From NCBI RefSeq assembly GCF_008698235.1, contig NZ_PEBH01000003.1:95604-159603 (forward strand): a stretch of 64,000 nt of DNA. The letters run 5' to 3'. This document shows positions 26,726 through 34,745 of the stretch, piece by piece (within the stretch, counting starts at the first letter, position 1; every line of letters begins with the position of its first letter). The notes below the pieces were generated by a model that saw only the letters and a program-made list of their open reading frames with translations, did no database searches and was not told the origin of the DNA. The position numbers and the translations under genes are program-made. The DNA comes from Bifidobacterium rousetti (GTDB taxonomy: Bacteria; Actinomycetota; Actinomycetes; Actinomycetales; Bifidobacteriaceae).

Positions 26726-28111
26726 ATGGCACATATTCTTCTTGGGGTCACCGGCAGCATCGCCGCGTTCAAATCCTGCCATCTGGCGTCCGACTGGACG
26801 AAGGCCGGGCACACGGTCCGCGTGGTCGAGACGGCCGCGGCCGAGCGGTTCGTCACCCCGCTGACGTTCACGTCGCTGACCGGCGAACGCACGCGCACGG
26901 CGATGTTCCCCTCCCCCGCCGCCTCCGACGCGCTCGGCGACGTGGTCGCCAACCCGGACTCGCGCGAGACGATCAACCATGTGCGCGACGCCGAATGGGC
27001 GGACGCGCTGGTCGTGGCGCCGGCGAGCGCCGACGTGATCGCGCGCATCGCCGCCGGGATGGCCGACGACACGCTCACCTCCACGATCCTCGCCTACGAG
27101 GGTCCGAAGGCGCTGTGCCCGGCGATGAACGTGCACATGTACGACAATCCGGCCACGCAGCGCAATCTGGATGTCTGCCGTTCACTCGGCTGGCTCGTCG
27201 TCGAACCGGGCGAGGGAAGGCTCGCGTGCGGCGACGCGGGACGCGGGCGCATGGCCGAACCGGACGTGATCGAACGCGCGGTCGAGGGGATGCTCGCGGG
27301 GAGGAGCGTGGCGGAAGCGGAGACGTCAGCCGGCGGCGAGGCGACGGCCGACACAGCGCACGCGTCCGGCACAACCGACGCGACGCAAGCGGCCGGCTCC
27401 CCCGCCGCCACCGCCTCTCAGCCGCTCACGGGACTGACCGTGCTGGTCACGGCCGGCCCCACGCAGGAACCGCTCGACCCGGTGCGCTACCTCACGAACC
27501 ATTCGACCGGCAAGATGGGCTATGCGCTCGCCGGGGCGGCGGCCGCGCTGGGCGCGCGGGTCACGCTCGTCTCCGGACCGGTCTCGCTCGAACCGCCGCA
27601 GGGCGTCGACGTGGTGCGGGTCACGACCGCCGAGGATATGTTCGAGGCGGTGTCCGAGTCGTTCGCCGCGGCGGACATCACGGTGATGGCCGCGGCCGTG
27701 GGCGATTTCCGCGTCGAGAGGGTCTCGGAGCAGAAGATCAAGAAGAACGGACGCGACTCGATCACGATCAGGCTCGTGTCGAACCCGGACATCCTCGCCT
27801 GGGCGGGCGGCCGCAAGCGGACGGACGGATCGCAGATCCTGTGCGGCTTCGCGATGGAGACCGAGCATCTCATCGCCAACGCCGCGAAGAAGCTCGCCGC
27901 CAAGCACTGCGACATGCTCGTGGCGAACAATCTGCGCGAGGAGGGCGCCGGTTTCGCGACGGACACGAACGTGGTGACCGTGCTCACCCCGGGCGCGTCC
28001 GATCCGGGCACACCGCAGATCGAGCGTTGGGACAAGATGGACAAGACCGTGCTGGCCAAGCGCCTGCTGCTGCGCCTCGCCGCGATGCGAGGGCAGTCGG
28101 CGCGGGCCTGA
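26726..28111 (+). CDS. coaBC: Bifunctional phosphopantothenoylcysteine decarboxylase / phosphopantothenate-cysteine ligase
   Basis: The protein has 461 residues from ATG 26726, with GGGAGG 5 nt upstream. The N-terminal flavin domain CoaC begins ILLGVTGSIAAFK and carries APASADVIAR, PAMNVHMYDNPA and the active-site cysteine in ACGDAGRGRM. An Ala/Thr-rich linker near residues 195-235 precedes the CoaB ligase domain, which has AGPTQEPLDPVRYLTNHSTGKMG and EQKIKKNG. It performs two steps from 4-phosphopantothenate to 4-phosphopantetheine. coaX follows 80 bp downstream, so two CoA steps are clustered. Confidence 0.96.
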   Translation: MAHILLGVTGSIAAFKSCHLASDWTKAGHTVRVVETAAAERFVTPLTFTSLTGERTRTAMFPSPAASDALGDVVANPDSRETINHVRDAEWADALVVAPASADVIARIAAGMADDTLTSTILAYEGPKALCPAMNVHMYDNPATQRNLDVCRSLGWLVVEPGEGRLACGDAGRGRMAEPDVIERAVEGMLAGRSVAEAETSAGGEATADTAHASGTTDATQAAGSPAATASQPLTGLTVLVTAGPTQEPLDPVRYLTNHSTGKMGYALAGAAAALGARVTLVSGPVSLEPPQGVDVVRVTTAEDMFEAVSESFAAADITVMAAAVGDFRVERVSEQKIKKNGRDSITIRLVSNPDILAWAGGRKRTDGSQILCGFAMETEHLIANAAKKLAAKHCDMLVANNLREEGAGFATDTNVVTVLTPGASDPGTPQIERWDKMDKTVLAKRLLLRLAAMRGQSARA

Positions 28112-28136
28112 GGACGCACGATCGCGGGCACAGTAG

Positions 28137-28184
28137 CAGTCAATTCAACAGTCAAATCAGCAGTCAAGTCAGCAGTCAAAAGGA
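28137..28184 (+). repeat. 12-bp tandem repeat between coaBC and coaX
   Basis: Four 12-bp units start at 28137, 28149, 28161 and 28173, consensus CAGTCAANTCAG. The last merges with the AAAGGAG ribosome site of coaX. Copy-number change would move or alter the coaX leader. Confidence 0.8.
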
Positions 28185-28191
28185 GACAACC

Positions 28192-28959
28192 ATGCTGATG
28201 GCAGTCGATATCGGCAACACGAACATCGTGATCGGCTTCATGGAGGACGGCCGCATCGTCGGCACGTACCGCATCACTACGAAGGCGACGCACACGTCCG
28301 ACGAATACGGGCTGATGATCACGCAGTTCCTGGAGCTCAGGGGCTACACGGCGCGCGACGTGGACGATGTGATCGTCTGCTCGGTGGTGCCGAAGGTCAT
28401 GTACTCGTTCCGCTCGTCGATCATCAAGTTCCTCGGCTTCGAGCCGATGGTGGTGGGCCCCGGCATCAAGACCGGCATGAACATCCGCCTCGACGACCCG
28501 AAGACGCTGGGATCGGACTGCATCGCCGACTGCGCGGGCGCCTACCACACGTACGGCGGCCCGGTGCTGGTGGCCGACTTCGGCACGGCCACGACGTTCA
28601 ACTACGTGGACGCGACCGGCACGATCGTCTCCGGGTACATCACCACCGGCATCAGGACGGGCGCCGAGGCGCTGTGGGGGCAGACCGCGCAGCTGCCGGA
28701 GGTGGAGATCACCCGCCCGCAGTCGATCCTCGCGACGAACACGCGCACCGCGATGCAGGCGGGCCTGTACTACACGTTCCTCGGCGGCGTGGAGTATACG
28801 ATCGCGCAGTTCCGCAAGGAGATCGACGAGCCGTTCCAGGTGATCGCGACCGGCGGCCTCGGACGCGTGTTCCAGAACGACACCGACATGATCGACGTGT
28901 ACGACCCCGACCTGATCTTCAAGGGGATGGCGTACATCTACTCGCGCAATGTGCGCTGA
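28192..28959 (+). CDS. coaX: Type III pantothenate kinase
   Basis: The protein has 255 residues from ATG 28192, with AAAGGAG 6-7 nt upstream; a second ATG six bases on is less well placed. The phosphate motif DIGNTNIVIG is at the start. ADFGTATTFNYVD and ITTGIRTGAEALW follow, and CSVVPKV is seen near residue 63. It phosphorylates pantothenate, the first step of CoA synthesis, and type III enzymes need a monovalent cation and are not inhibited by CoA. The gene ends only 7 bp from the convergent sugar-binding protein gene. Confidence 0.96.
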   Translation: MLMAVDIGNTNIVIGFMEDGRIVGTYRITTKATHTSDEYGLMITQFLELRGYTARDVDDVIVCSVVPKVMYSFRSSIIKFLGFEPMVVGPGIKTGMNIRLDDPKTLGSDCIADCAGAYHTYGGPVLVADFGTATTFNYVDATGTIVSGYITTGIRTGAEALWGQTAQLPEVEITRPQSILATNTRTAMQAGLYYTFLGGVEYTIAQFRKEIDEPFQVIATGGLGRVFQNDTDMIDVYDPDLIFKGMAYIYSRNVR

Positions 28960-28966
28960 CCGCCCG

Positions 28967-30391
28967 TCAGCGGATCGTGAAGCCCTGATTGGCGCCGTAC
29001 TCCTTGAGGTCGGCCTGCCATGAGGCGATGCCCTCCTTCAGGCTCACCTTCGGCGTGGGCTTCTCGCGCGGCTGGAGCGGATTGCCGTCCGCGTCGGTCA
29101 GTCCGGCCCTGATCTCGCGCTGTCGCTTCAGGTACGACTGCCACGCGCTGCCCCACTTGTAGGCCTTGCCGACGGTGGAGCGGAAGTCGCTGCGCGCATA
29201 CACCTCGAACGGCAGGTACTGGTAGCCGACCGACACGTTCTCCGAGGCCTCGGCGAGCACGCGGTTGAACTGCTGCCCGCCGAAATACGGGATGTCGATG
29301 CCGTTGGAGTTGCGGATCGTGGTCTTGTCGAGGAACGTCTTGCTGGACAGCGTCTCGAGATCGGCCGGGAACGCGCCGCCGTCGACGCGCGTGTCGATGC
29401 CGTCGCGGCTGTGCGTCACATAGTCGACGAACCGGTAGGCGGCCCGCGGCTTGCGCGTGGACTGGAGCACGGCCATCGCCGAGCCGCCGTTCTCCGCGTT
29501 GGCCGTCCGCCCGTCGATCGTGGGCATCGGGGCGACCCGCCAGAGCCCGGCGGTGCCGAGCGCGTTGGCCATCAGCATCGACGGCATCCACGCGCCGGAG
29601 AACACGGAGGCGACGGCTCCGGTGCTCAGCGCCCGCTTCCAGCTGTTCGACCAGGTGGCGCGACGCGTGTCGATGAGCCCCTCGTCGATCATCCTCTGCC
29701 AGAACCGCGTGAACTCCTTCGTGCCCTCGTCGGAGTCGAGCGAGACGGTGACGGTCTTGCCGTCGGGGCTGGTATGGAACGGCTCTCCGCCCGCCAGCCA
29801 GATCATCGCGGCGTAGAAGCTGGCGTCGCCCGAGTCGGCCGCGATGTACACGCCGATGTCCTTGAGCTTCTTCGCGGCCTCGTAATAGTCGTCCCACGTC
29901 CTGATCTGCGAGGCGTCGACACCGACCTGGTCGAAGACGTCCTTGTTGTAGAAGAAGGCCATCGGGCCGGAATCCATCGGCAGTCCGTACACGCGGCCGG
30001 CGAGCTGGACGCTCGACCATGTGCCGGGCGAGTAGAAGTTCGCGTAGTCGTCGCCCACGTAGTCGGAGATGTCGAGCAGCTGGCCGGAGACCGCGTACTG
30101 CAGGAGCGCGAAATACTCGATCTGCGCCACGTCGGGCATGCCGTAGCCGTCCTGGATGGCGGTGTTGAGGTTCTCGTATCCGGAGATGTCCTTCAGATCG
30201 ACGACGACATCAGGGTTGTCCCGCTCGAAGTCATCGACGACCTCGCCCATGTTCGGCTCCCAGCTCCACACGGTGATGTGCGTGCGCGTATCGGCCGCCT
30301 CACCGCAAGAGGCGAGCGCGGCCGTCGCGGCGAGGGCCGTCACGGCCGCGACGAGGCGCTTGATTCCCGTCATCGCCATCATCGAACGCAT
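28967..30391 (-). CDS. Sugar ABC transporter substrate-binding lipoprotein (paralog 1)
   Basis: The protein has 474 residues from ATG 30391. A signal peptide ends in lipobox LASC, then the mature protein opens THITVWSWEPNMGEVV. VYGLPMDSGPMAFFYNKDVF and TWDDYYEAAKKL are landmarks of the SBP_bac_1 (UgpB/MalE) family. It is clearly paralogous to the proteins encoded at 30602-31948 and 36466-37829. No permease or ATPase adjoins it, so it must borrow partners, perhaps the permeases at 40583-42584. Confidence 0.9.
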   Translation of the reverse strand: MRSMMAMTGIKRLVAAVTALAATAALASCGEAADTRTHITVWSWEPNMGEVVDDFERDNPDVVVDLKDISGYENLNTAIQDGYGMPDVAQIEYFALLQYAVSGQLLDISDYVGDDYANFYSPGTWSSVQLAGRVYGLPMDSGPMAFFYNKDVFDQVGVDASQIRTWDDYYEAAKKLKDIGVYIAADSGDASFYAAMIWLAGGEPFHTSPDGKTVTVSLDSDEGTKEFTRFWQRMIDEGLIDTRRATWSNSWKRALSTGAVASVFSGAWMPSMLMANALGTAGLWRVAPMPTIDGRTANAENGGSAMAVLQSTRKPRAAYRFVDYVTHSRDGIDTRVDGGAFPADLETLSSKTFLDKTTIRNSNGIDIPYFGGQQFNRVLAEASENVSVGYQYLPFEVYARSDFRSTVGKAYKWGSAWQSYLKRQREIRAGLTDADGNPLQPREKPTPKVSLKEGIASWQADLKEYGANQGFTIR

Positions 30392-30463
30392 GGACCCGTC
30401 CCTCCCGCCGCGACTCGCCGCGGCCCAGTGTTTTTCCGAAACGATCACGAGTCTACCAACATG

Positions 30464-30506
30464 CGAAGGCCTCGCCGCGGTTCAATACGCCGCGACAAGG
30501 CCTTCG
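30464..30506 (-). terminator. Hairpin behind binding-protein paralog 2
   Basis: CGAAGGCCT (30464-30472) pairs with AGGCCTTCG (30498-30506), with an inner CCGCGG/CCGCG stem. It lies about 95 bp past the stop of the 30602-31948 gene. There is no T-tract. Confidence 0.5.
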
Positions 30507-30601
30507 TGTGATTGGTTATTGGGTTGGGTTATTGGGTTATTGCGGTTTGCGGGACATCGCCTTTACGGGCGAAGCTGATACCGACCGATTCGATCGGGCG
30601 A

Positions 30602-31948
30602 TCACTTGACGGTGAAGCCCTGATCCTTGCCGTAGTCCTGCAGGGCCTTCTGCCAAGCCGCCACGCCGTCGGCCAGCTTCTGGTCGCCGGTGTAGGACTT
30701 GCCGACGTAGTCGCCGAAGATGGTGCGGGCCTTGACCTCGAAGGGCAGGAACTGGTAGCCGGTGGACACGTTCTCGGCGGCCTGCGCCAGGACCTCGTTG
30801 TACTTCTGACCACCGAAGTAGTCGACGTCCTCGCCGTCGGCGTTCTTCACGGTGGTGGCGTTCTTGAAGGAGTCGGCTTCCATGGAGGCCTTGTCGGCCG
30901 GGAAGGCGCCGCCGGCCACACGGGTGGCCACGCCGTCGCCGTGGTTCGCGTACTCGATGAACTTGTACGCGGCGTCGGCCTTCTTGGAGCTGGCGAGCAC
31001 GGCCAGCGAGGAGCCGCCGTTCTCGGCGTTGGTGGCGGAGCCGTCAGCGGTCGGCATCTGGGTGACGCGCCACTTGCCGGCGCCAGCGGCCGCGGAGTTC
31101 GCGAGGTTGGCCGGCATCCAGGCGCCGGTCAGCAGGGAGGCGATGGTGCCGTCGACCATGCCCTTGAACCAGTCCTCGGACCAGCCGGCGGTCTTGGTGT
31201 CGAGCAGGCCCTCATCGAGCATCTTCTGCCAGTAGGTGTTGAACTTCTGGACGTTCTCGTCGCCGGTGAGGTTGATGGTCACCTCGGAGCCGTCGTCGGA
31301 GGTCTTGAACGGCTGTCCGCCGGCGAGCCAGGTCATCGAGTCGTAGAAGCCGGCGTCACCGGTGTCGGAGGTGATGTAGTAGTTGTCGCCGAGGGCGTGG
31401 ATCTTCTTGGCGGCCTCGTAGTAGTCGTCCCACGTCTTGATCTGCGTGGCGTCGACGCCGGCCTTGTCGAAGACCTCCTTGTTGTAGAAGAAGGCCATCG
31501 GGCCGGAATCCATCGGCAGGCCGTAGACCTTGCCGGCGAACTGCACGGAGGCCCACGGGCCGGGGGTGTAGAAGTCCTCGTAGCCGGAGGTCTTGTCGGT
31601 GATGTCGAGCAGGTTGTTCTTGATGGCGTACTGCGGGATCGCGTAGTACTCGACCTGGGCGACGTCCGGGGCGCCGGAGCCGGCCTCGATGGCGTTGTCG
31701 AGCTGCGTGTACTCCTTGGTGTTGGTGCCGACGTTCTTGAGGTCGACCTTGATGCCGGTCTCCTTCTCGAAATCCTTGGCGACCTGGGTGAGCGTGGGCT
31801 CCCAAGCCCACACGGTGATCTCCTGGACGTCCTTCTCCTGAGCAGGCTGGCTGCTGGAGTTGCTGTCGGAACCGCACGCGGCGACGCTGACGAGCATGGC
31901 GACCGCGCCGGTGAGCGCGACGGCCTTCTTGGCGTTGGTGAACTTCAT
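30602..31948 (-). CDS. Sugar ABC transporter substrate-binding lipoprotein (paralog 2)
   Basis: The protein has 448 residues from ATG 31948; the open frame continues 21 codons further but AAGGAG supports this start. The signal peptide MKFTNAKKAVALTGAVAML ends in lipobox SVAAC. The mature part opens QEITVWAWEPTLTQVAKDFE, with VYGLPMDSGPMAFFYNKEVF and DSMTWLAGGQPF as family landmarks. The signal sequence is nearly the same as that of the broken paralog at 36466. A strong inverted repeat at 32042-32067 lies about 100 bp upstream, suggesting LacI-type control. The substrate is an oligosaccharide of unknown identity. Confidence 0.92.
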   Translation of the reverse strand: MKFTNAKKAVALTGAVAMLVSVAACGSDSNSSSQPAQEKDVQEITVWAWEPTLTQVAKDFEKETGIKVDLKNVGTNTKEYTQLDNAIEAGSGAPDVAQVEYYAIPQYAIKNNLLDITDKTSGYEDFYTPGPWASVQFAGKVYGLPMDSGPMAFFYNKEVFDKAGVDATQIKTWDDYYEAAKKIHALGDNYYITSDTGDAGFYDSMTWLAGGQPFKTSDDGSEVTINLTGDENVQKFNTYWQKMLDEGLLDTKTAGWSEDWFKGMVDGTIASLLTGAWMPANLANSAAAGAGKWRVTQMPTADGSATNAENGGSSLAVLASSKKADAAYKFIEYANHGDGVATRVAGGAFPADKASMEADSFKNATTVKNADGEDVDYFGGQKYNEVLAQAAENVSTGYQFLPFEVKARTIFGDYVGKSYTGDQKLADGVAAWQKALQDYGKDQGFTVK

Positions 31949-32041
31949 CGTCCTGTTACTCCTTCCTTCAGCCGCCGTTGCGGCGACTGTCGATGTTCGC
32001 CGCAACCACATGGCATCGCGTTCTTCCTCGTAGCGATGCTA

Positions 32042-32067
32042 TCGAAAACATAACCGCTTGTTTTCGA
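32042..32067. promoter_or_regulatory. Candidate LacI-family operator upstream of binding-protein paralog 2
   Basis: TCGAAAACA (32042-32050) and TGTTTTCGA (32059-32067) are perfect 9-bp inverted arms around TAACCGCT. Size, AT-rich arms and position about 95-120 bp before the start codon fit a sugar-responsive repressor site. Confidence 0.55.
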
Positions 32068-32346
32068 CTCCGCGAACCGGCTTATTCCGCCGCTTCGCGG
32101 GTATGGTTGCGATAACATGATTCATTATACACAGATTCGCCCGACACGCCACCCGAACCCGCCGGCGGGTCATCCCCATTCCATTCCCGAACCGTCGCAG
32201 CAGCACCCCTTGCCCCACGCACCCATCGACACAGCACAGCAACGCACGACCAATCGATGAACCACAACCTGTTTCCCGCGCACCCACCGACACAGCCGAC
32301 CCACCGACACGGCCGACCCAACCACCCGATCTCCGCATCCCCGGCA

Positions 32347-32655
32347 CAAGGCGTACGAGAACAAGGAGAATCACCGATGAAACAGCGGTCTGCGCACCTC
32401 CTCCATGCTCACCGTACGAGAACAGGGAGAATCCCCGACGAGACCCCAGTCCACGTACGCCATAACGTGCTCACCGTACGGGAACAGGGATCAACACACC
32501 ACTACCCCCTGTTTTCGTACACTCCCCCGCACTCACCGTACGAAAACAGGTGACAACCACGCCGAGGCCCCGATCAACGTACACTCCCGCAGGCCCACCG
32601 CACGAAAACAGGGGGAACCACCGATCAGGCCCCGGTCAACGTACGCCGAGTGCGT
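32347..32655. repeat. Degenerate 62-bp tandem array
   Basis: CGTACG-type cores occur at 32352, 32413, 32475, 32537 and 32599 (the last is CGCACG), 61-62 bp apart. Around them the consensus is CTCACCGTACGARAACAGGG. The second half of each unit also shares CAACGTACRC, so the whole unit is repeated, not only one half. Between units 3 and 4 CCTGTTTTCGTAC (32508-32520) and GTACGAAAACAGG (32538-32550) form a perfect 13-bp inverted repeat. Confidence 0.75.
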
Positions 32656-32693
32656 CTTGGAGTACGCCGATCGGAGCCTCGGAGACAGACGGA

Positions 32694-33383
32694 CTATTCC
32701 CGGCCGGCGTATGCGTCGTCGAAGAAGCCGAGCTCGTAGTGGACCGCGGTGCTGAAACGTTCACGCAGCTCCGGATCGTCCGGATCGGCCACACGGTTGA
32801 ACTCGGCGATGAGGAAGTCGACCCATTCGGTGAAGAACTCGCCGCGATGCACGTCCACCCATCCGCGATGCTCCGGCTTGACCGGCAGCCTGCGACCGTG
32901 ATCGGTGGCGCGCTCGGCCCAGTCGAGGTACAGGCTCTCGGCCACCACGAGCACGGCGAGCCCATCCGCGTAGGAGCGGGTCTCGATGGTGTCGGTGTAC
33001 AGCTTCTTGAAGCCGCGGCTCGCCGGGGCAAGCTCGGGATGGAGGATCTGATCCTCGCTCACCCCGTACTGCGCGAACCGGTCATGGAAATAGGGGTCTT
33101 CGTCACCCGCGATGAACCCGAGCTGCGCGGCGAGCCGCACCTTGGCCTTCATCGTGTCGGCCGAGGCGAGCACCTGGCCGAGCAGCGACAGGAAGTCCTG
33201 CGCGAACTGGTAGTCCTGGATCAGGTAGTCACGCAGCACCTCCGGCGCGATGGTCTCGTCGACGAGCTCGCGGACGAAACGGTGGTTGACCGCGGCCTCC
33301 CACTCGTCATGGGTGTATGCGCGCAGGATCCCGTACGGGGTCTGATCGGATGCCTGAACGGAAGTCTGATCGATGCCGGCCAT
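32694..33383 (-). CDS. TenA-family thiaminase II / aminopyrimidine hydrolase-like protein
   Basis: This 229-residue, mainly helical protein shows TenA landmarks: FVRELVDETIAPEVLRDYLIQDYQF near the start, LGFIAGDEDPYF in the middle and LYLDWAERA later. It contains no cysteine at all, so it lacks the catalytic Cys of classical TenA and fits the TenA_E branch, which salvages thiamine breakdown products. No other thiamine gene or TPP riboswitch is seen nearby. It is divergent from the LacI gene at 33588. Confidence 0.82.
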   Translation of the reverse strand: MAGIDQTSVQASDQTPYGILRAYTHDEWEAAVNHRFVRELVDETIAPEVLRDYLIQDYQFAQDFLSLLGQVLASADTMKAKVRLAAQLGFIAGDEDPYFHDRFAQYGVSEDQILHPELAPASRGFKKLYTDTIETRSYADGLAVLVVAESLYLDWAERATDHGRRLPVKPEHRGWVDVHRGEFFTEWVDFLIAEFNRVADPDDPELRERFSTAVHYELGFFDDAYAGRE

Positions 33384-33587
33384 GTCATTGCCTCGTTTCT
33401 CTTGGCTTGGTTCGCCGCGGCGGAATATGACGGCCCGCCGCGCCCCTTCACACGGAAAGTCTATCGGCCGGGACGCGGATGCGGAAGGGGTCGGACCGGG
33501 ACAGGGTCGAACCGGAGGACCGGGTTCTCACGAACCAAGCGCTTACGGATCGGACTTTCCGGATAGATCCCGGATAGACTGGGGACC

Positions 33588-34706
33588 ATGTCAGTCAGCA
33601 GCCGCAGGAACGGCAGGGCGACCGTCACGATGGCCGACGTGGCCCGCGAGGCCGGGGTGTCGGTCGCGTCGGTCTCCAACTACCTCAACAAGCGCCCGTA
33701 CATGAGCGAGGCGATGCGCGAACGCATCGAGACCGCCATCGCCGACCTTGGCTATCAGATCAACACGTCCGCACGCAACCTCAGATCCGGGCGCACGCAC
33801 CTGCTCAAGCTCGTCATCCCCGACCTTCGCCAGATGTACTTCGCGGATCTCGCCGAGGACATCCTCGCCGAGGCGCGCGAACGGGGATACGGCGTCATCG
33901 TCGAATCGACATCCAACGCGCGCGAGCACGAGCTGGCCAGCATCGCCTCGATGGGCACGCGTCCGGCCGACGGCCTCATCCTCAGCCCCCTGATGATGAC
34001 CCGCGACGACATGCACCTGCTGGACGGCGACTACCCGCTGGTCATGCTGGGCGAACGACTGTTCGGCATGGACGCGCCGCATGTGCTCATCCGCAACCGC
34101 GAGGGCGCATACGAGGCCACGACGCATCTGATCGAGGCAGGATGCCGGCGCATCGCCGTCATCGGCGCCGTGCCGCCCACGGACGACGGACCGACCGACA
34201 CGACCGACACGCCCAGCATCCCGGCCGACATCCCGACCGACTCCCCAACCGAACCGCCGACGCAGTCCTCGTCCGGCGACCTGCGCACGCGGGGGTACTG
34301 CGCAGCGCTCGCCGATCACGGCATGGCCTATGATCCGCGGCTGCTCATCGAGACCGATGGATGGGACAGCGTCGACGGCTTCGAGGCCATCGGGCGGATG
34401 CTCGACGGCGGTCTTGACTTCGACGCCGTGTTCGCCCTCAACGACACGCTCGCGTGGGGCGCGCTGCGATGCCTGCGCGAACGCGGCGTCGACGTGCCGG
34501 GTGATGTGCGCGTGGTCGGCTTCGACGACATCGACGAATCGCGGTACATGGTCCCGTCGCTGACGACGGTCGACCCGGGGCGCACCGACATCGCGCGCCT
34601 CGCCGTCGCCTCGATCATCGCCCAGATCGAGGCGGGCAGGCGCGCGCCGGCGGAGCGGATCGAGGCGCCGTGCCAGCTGGTGTGCCGCGAGTCCTCGCCG
34701 CAGTGA
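33588..34706 (+). CDS. LacI-family transcriptional regulator 1
   Basis: The protein has 372 residues. The N-terminal helix-turn-helix is VTMADVAREAGVSVASVSNYLNKRPYMSE, followed by a hinge and a periplasmic-binding-protein fold ending VVGFDDIDESRYMVPSLTTVDPG. Residues near 196-228 are a Thr/Pro/Asp-rich insert (start PPTDDGPTDTTDTPS) not usual in LacI proteins, placed before the LRTRGYCAAL helix. The gene lies between tenA and the GH51 gene, convergent with the latter, whose end is 39 bp away. It probably controls the arabinofuranosidase or nearby transport genes. Confidence 0.93.
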   Translation: MSVSSRRNGRATVTMADVAREAGVSVASVSNYLNKRPYMSEAMRERIETAIADLGYQINTSARNLRSGRTHLLKLVIPDLRQMYFADLAEDILAEARERGYGVIVESTSNAREHELASIASMGTRPADGLILSPLMMTRDDMHLLDGDYPLVMLGERLFGMDAPHVLIRNREGAYEATTHLIEAGCRRIAVIGAVPPTDDGPTDTTDTPSIPADIPTDSPTEPPTQSSSGDLRTRGYCAALADHGMAYDPRLLIETDGWDSVDGFEAIGRMLDGGLDFDAVFALNDTLAWGALRCLRERGVDVPGDVRVVGFDDIDESRYMVPSLTTVDPGRTDIARLAVASIIAQIEAGRRAPAERIEAPCQLVCRESSPQ

Positions 34707-34745
34707 CATCAACGACCACGACACCAACGACCACGGCCGGCGTCG

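Larger units (their letters stand above)
31949..32693. other. 745-bp intergenic region with operator and degenerate tandem repeats
   Basis: Left part: leader of binding-protein paralog 2 with the 32042-32067 inverted repeat. Middle: short CCACCGACAC(A/G)GCCGAC repeats near 32284-32320. Right part: five 61-62-bp degenerate units. No gene is supported. Confidence 0.6.

Noticed and set aside
32039..32374. 111-residue frame upstream of binding-protein paralog 2
   Set aside because: It crosses the operator-like palindrome and short direct repeats, has no ribosome site and looks non-coding (Gly, Val, Cys, Arg-rich).
32347..32655. Array with 61-62-bp period taken for a second CRISPR
   Set aside because: The supposed spacers are related to each other and the repeats are too divergent; no I-E type stem is present.
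33384..33587. TPP riboswitch upstream of tenA
   Set aside because: No CUGAGA or ACCUGA-type core is found in the short divergent region.
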